From positions 1 through 64,000 of the forward strand of contig NZ_JAJNCT010000025.1 in assembly GCF_021026195.1 (NCBI RefSeq): a DNA stretch of 64,000 bases, in the 5' to 3' direction. Numbering within the stretch: the first letter of the stretch is position 1; every line of letters starts with the position of its first letter. The notes beneath the pieces are model-generated. The model saw nothing but the letters and a program-made list of their open reading frames with translations. It was not told the origin of the DNA and ran no database searches. This stretch comes from Comamonas koreensis (GTDB lineage: Bacteria; Pseudomonadota; Gammaproteobacteria; Burkholderiales; Burkholderiaceae_C). The position numbers and the translations under genes are program-made. This document shows, one piece after another, positions 44,072-52,448 of the stretch.

Positions 44072-44716
44072 ATGAAACGTCGTGAGTTTTCCACTTTGGC
44101 GGCTTCCGCTACTGCCGCTTCCGCGCTGAGCCTGCCGTTTGCCACCGGCGCCAACGCACAGGCCAAGTTCAAGGAAGGCAAGGACTACATCAAGCTGGCC
44201 AAGCCTGTGACCCCGGACGCACCTGCTGGCAAGGTCGAGATCATCGAGTTCTTCTGGTACAGCTGCCCCCACTGCAATGCCTTTGAGCCGCAGTTCGAGG
44301 CCTGGGCCAAGTCGGCACCGAAGAACCTGCAGATCCGCCGCGTGCCGGTCGCCTTCAACAACACGTTTGTCCCCCAGCAAAAGATCTACTTTGCGCTGGA
44401 GTCGATGGGTTTGATCCCTGACGTGCATGTCAAGGTTTTCCGCGCGATCCACGTCGAGCGCCAGCGCCTGAACAAGGACGAAGAGATCTTTGCCTGGATG
44501 GACAAGAACGGCGTCGACCTTGCCAAGTTCAAGGAAGCCTACAACTCCTTCAGCGTGGCAGGCCAGGTGCGCAAGGCCACCCAGCTGCAAGAATCCTATG
44601 GCGTCGAAGGCGTTCCATCCTTGGGCGTGGCCGGCAAGTACTACACCGATGGCACCCGTGCCGGCTCGATGAGCAATGTGCTGCAAGTGGTAGAGTTCCT
44701 GGCTGCACAAGGCTGA
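44072..44716 (+). CDS. dsbA: Thiol:disulphide interchange protein DsbA
   Basis: A 214-residue periplasmic oxidoreductase that introduces disulphide bonds into exported proteins. A signal peptide runs to about ATGANAQA. The active-site CPHC lies in FFWYSCPHCNAFEP, and the cis-proline region is GVEGVPSLGVAGKYY. The ATG follows a CTGGAG site. It ends before a terminator, separating it from lptA. Confidence 0.94.
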   Translation: MKRREFSTLAASATAASALSLPFATGANAQAKFKEGKDYIKLAKPVTPDAPAGKVEIIEFFWYSCPHCNAFEPQFEAWAKSAPKNLQIRRVPVAFNNTFVPQQKIYFALESMGLIPDVHVKVFRAIHVERQRLNKDEEIFAWMDKNGVDLAKFKEAYNSFSVAGQVRKATQLQESYGVEGVPSLGVAGKYYTDGTRAGSMSNVLQVVEFLAAQG

Positions 44717-44741
44717 GCGGATTCCCCAACGCTTCAGACAG

Positions 44742-44765
44742 AGCCCGCGCACGCGGGCTTTTTTG
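44742..44765 (+). terminator. Terminator after dsbA
   Basis: AGCCCGC and GCGGGCT pair around GCAC, followed by a run of six T residues. Typical intrinsic terminator, 26 bases after the stop codon. Confidence 0.88.
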
Positions 44766-44826
44766 TGCCAAAAACGGCCCCAGGCTCCAGCATGGCTACA
44801 ATGGGGCAGAGCAAGATTCATGCCTT

Positions 44827-45495
44827 ATGAGACACCGTATTTTTAACTCTTTGTTGGTGGCAGTGGCCCTGGCCGTGCCGCTGCTGTCGCACGCCGAGCG
44901 TGCAGACCGCACCAAGCCCATGAACATCGAGGCGGACGATGGCCGCCATGATGAACTCAAGCAGACCAGTGTCTTCACGGGCAATGTGGTGGTGACCAAG
45001 GGCACCATCATCATCCGTGGTGCGCAGCTGACCGTGAGCCAGGACCGCGACGGCTTCCAGCATGGCGTGGTGACCGCTGCGCCAGGCAAGCTGGCCTTCT
45101 TCCGCCAAAAGCGGGATTCCGCACCCGGTGCACCGGATGAATTCGTCGAAGGCGAAGGCGAGGTCATCACCTATAACGGCCGCGACGACACCGTGCACTT
45201 TGAGCGCCGTGGCGAGCTGCGCCGCTACCGCGAGACCACGTTGACCGACCAGGTCAGTGGCCCGTTGATCGTCTACAACAACCTGAGCGACACCTTCACG
45301 GTCTCCGGACAGAAGGGTGCGCAGGCCTCGGCCGATCCCAAGCCCGGCGCGCCCAAGAAGGACCGCGTGCGCGTGATTCTGACGCCCAAGACAGACGGCA
45401 AGGCGGACGACAAGGCCAGCACCCCGGCCAAGCCCGCAGCCGATGACAGGACGCCATTGCGCCCCAGCACCCAACTGAACGACGGAGCCAAGTAA
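44827..45495 (+). CDS. lptA: LPS transport periplasmic protein LptA
   Basis: A 222-residue periplasmic bridge protein that carries lipopolysaccharide between the inner-membrane LptBFGC complex and LptD. A signal peptide ends near LLSHAERA. The OstA/LptA beta-jellyroll is visible in PMNIEADDGRHDELKQTSVFTGNVVVTKGTIIIRGAQL and later strands. The C-terminal ~60 residues are Lys/Pro/Asp-rich and likely disordered. It is followed by lptB after 2 bases. LptC is not encoded next to it in this window. Confidence 0.92.
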   Translation: MRHRIFNSLLVAVALAVPLLSHAERADRTKPMNIEADDGRHDELKQTSVFTGNVVVTKGTIIIRGAQLTVSQDRDGFQHGVVTAAPGKLAFFRQKRDSAPGAPDEFVEGEGEVITYNGRDDTVHFERRGELRRYRETTLTDQVSGPLIVYNNLSDTFTVSGQKGAQASADPKPGAPKKDRVRVILTPKTDGKADDKASTPAKPAADDRTPLRPSTQLNDGAK

Positions 45496-45497
45496 CC

Positions 45498-46295
45498 GTG
45501 GCAGAAAACTCGTCGACCATTTCCGTCAACGCCCGGGTTGCCAACAGCGACCACCGCAGCCAGCTCGAGGTGTTGCACCTGGAGAAGTCTTACGGCAGCC
45601 GCAAGGTCGTCAAGGATGTGTCGCTGTCGGTGCGCAAGGGCGAAGTGGTGGGCTTGCTCGGCCCCAATGGCGCCGGCAAGACCACCTCGTTCTACATGAT
45701 CGTGGGACTGGTGCGCAGCGATGGCGGTGATATTCGCATCGATGGGCAGTCGGTGGCCAATATGCCGATCCACCAGCGCTCGCAGCTGGGCCTGTCCTAC
45801 CTGCCGCAGGAAGCCTCGATCTTTCGCAAGCTCAGCGTGCAGGACAACGTACGCGCCGTGCTGGAGCTGCAAAAGGACGAGCATGGCAAGTCGCTGTCGC
45901 GCGCCGAGGTGGAGCGCCAGCTGACTGCGCTGCTGCAGGAGCTGCGTGTCGAGCACCTGCGCGAGTCGCCTTCGGTGGCCCTGTCCGGTGGCGAGCGCCG
46001 CCGGGTCGAAATTGCCCGCGCGCTGGCTACCCAACCCCGTTTCATCCTGCTCGACGAGCCCTTCGCCGGCATCGACCCCATCGCCGTGATCGAGATCCAG
46101 CGCATTGTTGCCTTCCTGAAGGAACGCGGCATTGGCGTGCTGATCACCGACCACAATGTGCGCGAAACCCTGGGTATCTGTGACCATGCCTGCATCATCA
46201 GCGATGGCAAAGTGCTGGCCGCAGGAACGCCACAAGAGATTGTGGAAAACGCAGAGGTGCGGAGGGTGTACCTGGGTGAGCATTTCCGTATGTGA
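45498..46295 (+). CDS. lptB: LPS export ABC transporter ATPase LptB
   Basis: A 265-residue ATP-binding subunit of the LPS exporter. Walker A is GPNGAGKTT (residues 55-63), the signature motif VALSGGERRRVEIARAL and Walker B FILLDEPFAGID, followed by the H-loop histidine in LITDHNVRET. The start is GTG at 45498. The ~25-residue N-terminal extension before the ABC core is longer than in E. coli LptB. It is followed by rpoN after about 100 bases. Confidence 0.96.
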   Translation: MAENSSTISVNARVANSDHRSQLEVLHLEKSYGSRKVVKDVSLSVRKGEVVGLLGPNGAGKTTSFYMIVGLVRSDGGDIRIDGQSVANMPIHQRSQLGLSYLPQEASIFRKLSVQDNVRAVLELQKDEHGKSLSRAEVERQLTALLQELRVEHLRESPSVALSGGERRRVEIARALATQPRFILLDEPFAGIDPIAVIEIQRIVAFLKERGIGVLITDHNVRETLGICDHACIISDGKVLAAGTPQEIVENAEVRRVYLGEHFRM

Positions 46296-46400
46296 CACCG
46301 CACGCCTTGGCGGGCGTGCCAGCCAAGCTACCGTGCCGTTCTGCGGCGCCGGTGGGGCTGATCTGTTGCCGGCTACCGCAGCCCGCGCGGAGGCGCAGCC

Positions 46401-48020
46401 ATGATGCCTTCGCTGTCGCTGCGCGTATCGCAGAACCTGACCCTGACGCCCCAGTTGCAGCAGTCGATCCGCCTGCTGCAGCTGTCCACGCAGGAGCTGA
46501 CGCAGGAAGTCGAGCAGATGCTTGACGAGAATCCGTTTCTGGAGCGGGAGGGCGATGATGCGCCCGAACCCGAACCGGGCAAGGAAGCCGCCGAATCTGC
46601 TGAATCTGCCGAGTCCACCGAGGCTGCAGATGCAGCCGACAAGGTTGCCGACGCGGTGACCGACCCCGGCAACACCAGCGATTTCGAGCCGGGTGCATCG
46701 GATCTGCCGCTGGACTTTGGCGCCGGCAAGGAAACGGGCGTGGATGCCGAGGCGGCTGCGGGCGATTCGGCTTCGGACTGGGAAGAGTGGGGCGGCGAGC
46801 TGCCCGCCCGTGCCAGCGCCACTGACGATGACGACGAGACGCCGATGTCCGACCGGCGCAGCGAGCACCTGAGCCTGCAGGATGTGCTGCACCGCCAGGC
46901 GCTGTCGCTGCGCCTGTGCCAGGAAGACCGGGCGGCGCTCTACTTTCTGATCGAATCGCTCAACGACGACGGCTACCTGGAAGAGACGCTGGCCGAGCTG
47001 GCGCAAAGCTTTGGCGATGCCAGCGATCCCGAGCGCTACGAAGCGCTGCTGCACCACCTGACGGTGGCGCTGCGCCTGTTGCAAAGCCTGGAACCCATTG
47101 GCGTGGGCGCGCGCAACCTGTCCGAATGCATGCAGCTGCAGATCAAGGCCCAGCAGCGGCTCCTGGATGAAGAAGGCTCGGACACGCCCGAGGCCGATGC
47201 GCTGGCGCTGGACACCGCCTTGCTCGTCTGCCAGGAATCGCTCGACCTGCTGGCGCGCCGCGATGTGCGCAAGCTCACGCAGCTGACCGGCTGTAACGAA
47301 GCGGCGGTGCGCAGTGCGCTGGGGTTGATTGCCAAACTCGAACCCCGTCCGGGCCGGCCCTATGCCGATGTGGACCGCAATGCCATCATCCCCGATGTGA
47401 TCGTGCGCCCCAGCAACGAGCGTGGCCTGCCGGTGCCCGGCTTCAGCGTGCAGCTCAATGCCGAGGTGATGCCGCGCCTGCGCGTGCAGGATGTCTATGC
47501 CAATGCCTTGCGCAGCCACAAAGGCAGCGAGGGCCATGGCGCGTTGCAGCAGCGGCTGCAGGAGGCGCGCTGGTTCATCAAGAACATCCAGCAGCGCTTT
47601 GACACCATCTTGCGTGTCTCGCAGGCCATTGTGGAGCGCCAGCGCAATTTCTTTGTGCATGGCGAGCTGGCGATGCGCCCCATGGTGCTGCGCGAGATCG
47701 CCGATGAGCTGGGTCTGCACGAGTCCACCATCAGCCGCGTGACCACGGCCAAGTACATGGCCACGCCGCAGGGCACCTTTGAGCTCAAGTACTTCTTTGG
47801 CTCGGGCCTGGGCACCGAGACCGGCGGCAGCGCCTCCAGCACGGCGGTCAAGGCGCTGATCAAGCAGCTGCTGGACGAGGAAAGCGCGAAGAAGCCGCTG
47901 TCGGACGCAAAAATTGCCGACCTGCTGCAGGCCCAGGGCATTGAATGCGCGCGCCGTACCGTGGCCAAGTACCGCGAAGCGATGCGCATCCCACCGGCCA
48001 GCCTGCGCAAGGCGCTGTAG
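46401..48020 (+). CDS. rpoN: RNA polymerase sigma-54 factor
   Basis: A 539-residue sigma-54. Region I (1-50) is Gln/Leu-rich (SQNLTLTPQLQQSIRLLQLSTQEL), region II is acidic (about 50-125), and region III holds core-binding and helix-turn-helix segments (ADELGLHESTISRVTTAKYMATPQG). The RpoN box ARRTVAKYRE is at 517-526. Position directly after lptA-lptB is the classical proteobacterial arrangement. Sigma-54 directs transcription at -24/-12 promoters. Confidence 0.97.
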   Translation: MMPSLSLRVSQNLTLTPQLQQSIRLLQLSTQELTQEVEQMLDENPFLEREGDDAPEPEPGKEAAESAESAESTEAADAADKVADAVTDPGNTSDFEPGASDLPLDFGAGKETGVDAEAAAGDSASDWEEWGGELPARASATDDDDETPMSDRRSEHLSLQDVLHRQALSLRLCQEDRAALYFLIESLNDDGYLEETLAELAQSFGDASDPERYEALLHHLTVALRLLQSLEPIGVGARNLSECMQLQIKAQQRLLDEEGSDTPEADALALDTALLVCQESLDLLARRDVRKLTQLTGCNEAAVRSALGLIAKLEPRPGRPYADVDRNAIIPDVIVRPSNERGLPVPGFSVQLNAEVMPRLRVQDVYANALRSHKGSEGHGALQQRLQEARWFIKNIQQRFDTILRVSQAIVERQRNFFVHGELAMRPMVLREIADELGLHESTISRVTTAKYMATPQGTFELKYFFGSGLGTETGGSASSTAVKALIKQLLDEESAKKPLSDAKIADLLQAQGIECARRTVAKYREAMRIPPASLRKAL

Positions 48021-48042
48021 ACGTAGGCATCACGGGCCCATG

Positions 48043-48077
48043 AAAAAACCGCAGTGGCGTTGCACACTGCGGTTTTT
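48043..48077. terminator. Bidirectional terminator between rpoN and lpxO
   Basis: AAAAACCGCAGTG and CACTGCGGTTTTT form a 13-bp perfect stem around an eight-base loop, with A residues on one side and T residues on the other. It lies between genes converging from both strands and probably stops both transcripts. Confidence 0.92.
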
Positions 48078-48096
48078 GCGTTGAGGCGCTGCGGTT

Positions 48097-49020
48097 TTAC
48101 TTCGGCCACAGCCACCAGATGAACAAGGCCAGTACGGCCAGCATCAGGCCGAACTTGGTCAGCTTGTAGGCCGTCTTGTTCCAGGCCTTGAAGCGGCGGC
48201 GGTACTGGCCCATGTAGAACGAGACCTTGAAGATGCGGCTGATGAAGCCGCGCGGATCGCCTTCGTTGTTGGGCGAGCTGGCAGCAGCCACCACATGCGT
48301 GCCCAGCCAGCGGTTGAGCCACCGCGCAAAGCCATTGGTCATCGGGCGCTCGACATCGCAGAACAGCACGATGCGGTTGCCCTCGGACCTGTTCTCGGCC
48401 CAGTGCATATAGGTCTCGTCAAAGACCACGCCTTCGCCCTCGCGCCAGCTGTAGGGCGTGCCATCGACTTCGATCATGCAGCGGTCATCATTGGGCGCCA
48501 GCACGGCCAGGTGGTAGCGCAGCGATCCGGCGTAGGGATCGCGGTGCAGGTTGAGCTTGGCGCCGGGTGGCAGCTCGGCAAACATGGCCGCCTTGATGCC
48601 GGGGATGGACTGCACCAGCGCCGTGGTCTTGGGGCAGAGCTCCATTGCCGAGGGGTGGGCCTGGCCGTACCACTTCAGGTAGAAGCGCTTCCAGCCGGTC
48701 TTGAAGAAGGAGTTGAAGCCCGCGTCATCGTTGTTGGCCGCTGCCTTGATCTGCATGGCCTGGTGCAGGCCGATGGCCTCTTCGCGGATCTCGCGCCAGT
48801 TGGCCTGCAGCGGGGCCAGGTCGGGGAAGGTGCTGGTGGGCAGGTAGGGCGTGCGCGGGACCTTGCTGAACATCAGCATGAACACATTGAACGGCGCCGT
48901 GAAGGTGGAGTGGTCAAACAGCTGGCGCAGCAGCTTGTGCCGCACCTTGCCGCGCAGGTGCATGTAGAGGCCGCAGCCAAAGAAAAGCAGCACCAGGGCC
49001 AGAACGATGATTTTTGCCAT
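48097..49020 (-). CDS. lpxO: Lipid A hydroxylase LpxO
   Basis: A 307-residue Fe(II)/2-oxoglutarate-dependent aspartyl/asparaginyl hydroxylase-family enzyme that adds a 2-hydroxyl to a secondary acyl chain of lipid A. It has N-terminal (1-20) and C-terminal membrane helices and shares long blocks with Salmonella LpxO: FRQLFDHST-like, NDDAGFNSFFKTGWKRFYLKWYG, HRDPYAGSLRYHL, EGEGVVFDETYMHWAEN and FCDVERP. The HRD and late H-x-x-x-N histidines are the expected iron ligands. A single gene unit convergent with rpoN. Confidence 0.93.
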   Translation of the reverse strand: MAKIIVLALVLLFFGCGLYMHLRGKVRHKLLRQLFDHSTFTAPFNVFMLMFSKVPRTPYLPTSTFPDLAPLQANWREIREEAIGLHQAMQIKAAANNDDAGFNSFFKTGWKRFYLKWYGQAHPSAMELCPKTTALVQSIPGIKAAMFAELPPGAKLNLHRDPYAGSLRYHLAVLAPNDDRCMIEVDGTPYSWREGEGVVFDETYMHWAENRSEGNRIVLFCDVERPMTNGFARWLNRWLGTHVVAAASSPNNEGDPRGFISRIFKVSFYMGQYRRRFKAWNKTAYKLTKFGLMLAVLALFIWWLWPK

Positions 49021-49152
49021 AGACAGCGATTTTAGCGACTGCGCTGTGGCAGGTGTCTGCGCAAGCGCAAACCGGCGCGCTGCAAGGCCTGCGGGGCGGT
49101 TGGATGGCCTGCTGCCAGCAGGCCTATTGCAGCGGGCGCCAGGGTCGCGCGC

Positions 49153-49905
49153 TTACTTGGGCTGAGCGGCGAAGGCGGTTTTCAGGCGCTGCAGCATCTC
49201 GCGGTTGAGCTGGCGCTGCTGGCCGCTCCAGTGCGTCATCGCCTTGTTCAGCTCGGCCTGCAGCGCATTGGCGGTCTGCCAGTCGCGCTGGCCTGCAGCC
49301 CAGATCGCATACTCGGCCATCACATCGAAGCTGCCCGAATGCTGGCGCGCAAAGTCAAAGCTCTTGCGCGCCATCTCCTGGTCGCCCAACTGGGCATAGG
49401 CCTTGGCCACCAGCAGGCCCACGGCCTCGGCGCGGAAATGCACATCGGCCTGGGCAATCACGCGCAGCTGCTGCAAGGCCTGCTGCGGATGGCCGGCCTG
49501 GTAGGCGGCTTGCGCAGCGCCCCAGCGGATATCGAGGTCATTGGCAAACGGGCCCTTCATGCTTGCCTCGAAGTGGCCAAAGGCCTGCTCGGCCTGGCCG
49601 GTGGCCAGCAGCGCCAGGGCCAGGCGGATCTGGTTCTGCGCGGTGGGGCTGTAATCGTAGGCGGCCTGGGCTTCGCGCACCTCGCGGGTCGGGTCCAGTG
49701 CCTTGACGGCGTTGTTCGCCAGGCTGCGGGCATGGCGCTGCAGCCGCGAATTGGGCAGGTAGATGGCGAAGAAATACACCACGCTGCCCAGGAAGGGGAA
49801 GGCCAGCAGCACAAACAGCCAGTAGTTGTTCTGGCCGCTGCGCACCGCATGGACGGCAAAAAATAGCGCAATGATGACGTGTACGCCGGCTCCGAGGTAG
49901 GGCAT
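49153..49905 (-). CDS. Membrane-anchored TPR protein
   Basis: A 250-residue protein. Two N-terminal hydrophobic segments (about 4-20 and 29-49) form a hairpin anchor. The rest is a helical TPR-like domain (NQIRLALALLATGQAEQAFGHFEASM, WGAAQAAYQAGHPQQALQQL, AKAYAQLGDQEMARKSFDFA). TPRs bind partner proteins. The frame is open to a TTG at 49923, but ATG at 49905 is preferred. No functional partner is evident from neighbours. Confidence 0.8.
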   Translation of the reverse strand: MPYLGAGVHVIIALFFAVHAVRSGQNNYWLFVLLAFPFLGSVVYFFAIYLPNSRLQRHARSLANNAVKALDPTREVREAQAAYDYSPTAQNQIRLALALLATGQAEQAFGHFEASMKGPFANDLDIRWGAAQAAYQAGHPQQALQQLRVIAQADVHFRAEAVGLLVAKAYAQLGDQEMARKSFDFARQHSGSFDVMAEYAIWAAGQRDWQTANALQAELNKAMTHWSGQQRQLNREMLQRLKTAFAAQPK

Positions 49906-50102
49906 CCGCTTATCTTTCTTCAAGGGTCTGGGGAGGGTCTGGGCGCACGGGGCGGCGGCCCGCTCTGGAGTCGGACTATAGCAGCCGGTCTGCTGTTATT
50001 GAAGCCCTATCGGCGGTGGGCTTCGAATGCAGTTGTCACAGTACACATTCCCATGCGCTTGCGCAGACAATGGCGCAAGCGCGTATGCTTGCGCCCCTGC
50101 TT

Positions 50103-51380
50103 ATGAACCAACTGCATTTGTTTTTGCCCTGCGCCGCCGGCGTCGAGGGCCTATTGGCGGACGAAGTCCATGCCATCACCGGCGCCAGCGGCCAGGACCT
50201 GTTGGTGGCGCGCGGCGGCGTCATGCTGCGCGGCATGTGGCGCGACGCGCTGCTGCTGAACCTGCACAGCCGCCTGGCCCAGCGCGTGCTGGTGGAGCTG
50301 TCGCACAGCATGTACCGCAACGAGAACGATCTCTACCGCGCTGCCAGCGAGGTGGCCTGGGAGATCTGGTTCTCGCCCAAGGAGACCTTCAAGATCGAGG
50401 TCACCTCCCAGCACAGCCCGCTGACCAGCCTGAACTTTGCGGCGCTGCGCGTCAAGGATGCGATTGCCGACCGCTTCCGCGAGCGCCGCCACGGCGTGCG
50501 CCCCAGTGTGGAGACGCACCACCCCGATGTGCGCGTGCACCTGCACCTGACCACCGATGGCGCCACCATCTATATCGACACCTCGGGCGAGGCGCTGTTC
50601 AAGCGCGGCTGGCGCGAGGACAAGGGCGATGCCCCGCTGAAGGAAACCCTGGCTGCCGCGATGATTGCCGCCAGCGGCTGGGACCCGCATGGCGACGACC
50701 CGCAGCCGCTGTACGACCCCTGCTGCGGCAGCGGCACGGTGGTCATCGAGGCCGCCCAGATTGCGCGCAAGATTCCGGCCGGCATTCTGCGCCGCTTTGC
50801 ATTTGAGAAGCTGGTGCCTTTCCAGCGCCATGTCTGGGAGGCGATGCTCGACGAGGCCGAGCGCCAGATCCTGCCCCAAAGCCCGGTGGGCATCTATGGC
50901 TCGGACATCTCCTTCCGCATGGTCGACTTTGCCCAGCGCAATGCCGAGCGTGCGGGTGTGGCAGAGACCATCGAGCTGCGCGGCGGCGATGCGCTGCAGC
51001 GCATGCCCCCGAGCGAGCAACCCGGCATGATGCTGCTCAACCCGCCCTACGGCGAGCGTATTGCCGCAGCCGGCAGTGCCGGCCGCAACGCGGCCGAGCG
51101 CATGGGCCATGTCGAGCGCGCAGGGCGCGAGACGGCGCAGACCGAGGATGGCGGCGAGTTCTTCACCCAGCTGGCCAGCCACTGGAAGAAGAACTACAGC
51201 GGCTGGAGCGCCTGGATGCTGACCCCGGACCTGAAGCTGCCCGGCAAGATGCGCCTGAAGGAATCGCGCCGCACCCCCATGTGGAACGGCCCGATTGAGT
51301 GCCGCCTGTTCCGCTTTGACATGATCAAGGGCGCGCTCAAGCCCCGGGGCGAGCAGGCTGCGCCTGGCGGCCAGCGATGA
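50103..51380 (+). CDS. THUMP-domain RNA methyltransferase (RlmL/K-like)
   Basis: A 425-residue SAM-dependent RNA N2-guanine methyltransferase. The N-terminal part (about 1-165) is a THUMP/NFLD-type RNA-binding module (GVEGLLADEVHAI, LHLTTDGATIYIDTSGEALFKRG). The Rossmann methyltransferase has LYDPCCGSGTVVIEAAQIARK as SAM site and the NPPY motif in LLNPPYGERIA. It is shorter than E. coli RlmL (702 residues), which carries an extra C-terminal domain. Its stop overlaps the PIN-gene start by four bases. Confidence 0.9.
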   Translation: MNQLHLFLPCAAGVEGLLADEVHAITGASGQDLLVARGGVMLRGMWRDALLLNLHSRLAQRVLVELSHSMYRNENDLYRAASEVAWEIWFSPKETFKIEVTSQHSPLTSLNFAALRVKDAIADRFRERRHGVRPSVETHHPDVRVHLHLTTDGATIYIDTSGEALFKRGWREDKGDAPLKETLAAAMIAASGWDPHGDDPQPLYDPCCGSGTVVIEAAQIARKIPAGILRRFAFEKLVPFQRHVWEAMLDEAERQILPQSPVGIYGSDISFRMVDFAQRNAERAGVAETIELRGGDALQRMPPSEQPGMMLLNPPYGERIAAAGSAGRNAAERMGHVERAGRETAQTEDGGEFFTQLASHWKKNYSGWSAWMLTPDLKLPGKMRLKESRRTPMWNGPIECRLFRFDMIKGALKPRGEQAAPGGQR

Positions 51381-51877
51381 AGGTCGTGCTGAAGTGGCCT
51401 TCCTGCAATGAAGGCTACACCGGGCCCCTGCCCCGGCCCGTTGTGCTGGACACCAATGTGGTGCTCGACATGCTGATCTTCGACGATCCCCACATCCCGC
51501 CGATCCGTGCGCTGGTGGCACAGGGCGCGCTGCGCTGGATTGCCGACCAGGCCCAGCGCATCGAGCTCGAAAGGGTGTTGCACTACAGCCAGATCGCCCC
51601 GCGCGTCAGCTACTACGGCAAGACACCCGAGGGCGTGATGGCCGCGTTCGATGCCGCCGTGCAGTATGTCGATGCCGCCCCCAAGATCCGCTTTACCTGC
51701 ACCGACCCGGACGACCAGCATTTTCTGGACCTGGCCAGCCAGCACCGCGCGTTGCTGGTGAGCAAGGACAAGGCCGTGCTCAAGCAGCGCAAAAGGGTGG
51801 CCACCTACTACGGTGCCACTGTGGGCAACCTGCTGCAGATGGAGCCCGCCGAGACCGAGGCCGAATCCCTGGCCTGA
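51377..51877 (+). CDS. PIN-domain protein (toxin-like)
   Basis: A 166-residue PIN-fold protein of the family annotated as putative toxin-antitoxin toxin. Acidic residues typical of the PIN active site are D25 in VVLDTNVVLDML, then E59-type RIELERVLHY and the D pair in CTDPDDQHFLDLA. PIN proteins are metal-dependent ribonucleases. No antitoxin gene flanks it, and the start overlaps the upstream methyltransferase stop (ATGA), so it is co-translated with an RNA-modifying enzyme rather than paired with an antitoxin. Confidence 0.85.
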   Translation: MKVVLKWPSCNEGYTGPLPRPVVLDTNVVLDMLIFDDPHIPPIRALVAQGALRWIADQAQRIELERVLHYSQIAPRVSYYGKTPEGVMAAFDAAVQYVDAAPKIRFTCTDPDDQHFLDLASQHRALLVSKDKAVLKQRKRVATYYGATVGNLLQMEPAETEAESLA

Positions 51878-51980
51878 TCGCGCTGCCCACTGTGGCGCGC
51901 CAACCACCCACAGCGCCACGGGCGATCCAGCCGCCACCTGGCCCTGCGCAGGCCGCGCCGCTATCATGGGACCCAGTTGC

Positions 51981-52041
51981 GCAGGGACGGCCCTGCATGG
52001 CGCTGCAGCTGCGGCGCGCACCACCGCCAGGACGGCCTGGC
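51981..52041 (+). promoter_or_regulatory. Guanidine-II riboswitch (mini-ykkC)
   Basis: Two tandem hairpins with identical ACGG loops are visible. The first is GCAGGG-ACGG-CCCTGC at 51981-51996, the second GCCAGG-ACGG-CCTGGC at 52026-52041, separated by a 29-base linker. This is exactly the guanidine-II (mini-ykkC) design of two hairpins with ACGR tetraloops. The second lies about 21 bases before the AAGGAG ribosome site of an SMR exporter. Guanidinium would be expected to promote expression of that exporter. Based on motif and position; not measured. Confidence 0.88.
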
Positions 52042-52074
52042 CATTCCAAATTTCCGTTTTTCAAGGAGTTCGAT

Positions 52075-52392
52075 ATGGCCTGGGTCTATTTGCTGGTTGC
52101 CGGTGTGCTGGAGGTGGTGTGGGCGTTCACGATGAAGCAGTCCCATGGCTTCACCAACATCAAATACAGCGCGATCACGCTCGTTGCGATGGTTGCCAGC
52201 TTTGGCCTGCTGTCGGTCGCGATGCGCAGCCTGCCGCTGGGCACGGCCTACACCATCTGGACCGGCATTGGCGCGGTGGGCGCTTTCCTCGTCGGCATCA
52301 CGGTGCTGGGCGAGGCGCTGACGCCGATGCGCGTGGTGGCGGCCTTGCTGATTGTCAGCGGTCTGGTGCTGATGAAGCTGTCCTCGTCGTAA
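52075..52392 (+). CDS. gdx: SMR guanidinium exporter (SugE/Gdx)
   Basis: A 105-residue small multidrug resistance protein with four transmembrane helices. The proton/substrate glutamate is E13 in VLEVVWAFTMKQSHGF, which includes the K-Q-S-H-G-F signature of the Gdx/SugE branch. GTAYTIWTGIGAVGAFLVG is the third helix. It is unlikely to be an EmrE-type broad drug pump. The guanidine-II riboswitch just upstream strongly supports guanidinium as the physiological substrate. An AAGGAG ribosome site precedes the ATG at 52075. Confidence 0.93.
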   Translation: MAWVYLLVAGVLEVVWAFTMKQSHGFTNIKYSAITLVAMVASFGLLSVAMRSLPLGTAYTIWTGIGAVGAFLVGITVLGEALTPMRVVAALLIVSGLVLMKLSSS

Positions 52393-52448
52393 TCCTGCTG
52401 ATGCCTTAGGCTTGCGAACGTGTTTGCAGGCCCTGCGACAATAGCGGG

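Noticed and set aside
45273-47720. 815-codon minus frame opposite lptA, lptB and rpoN
   Set aside because: Antisense shadow of three well-identified genes; no domain features.
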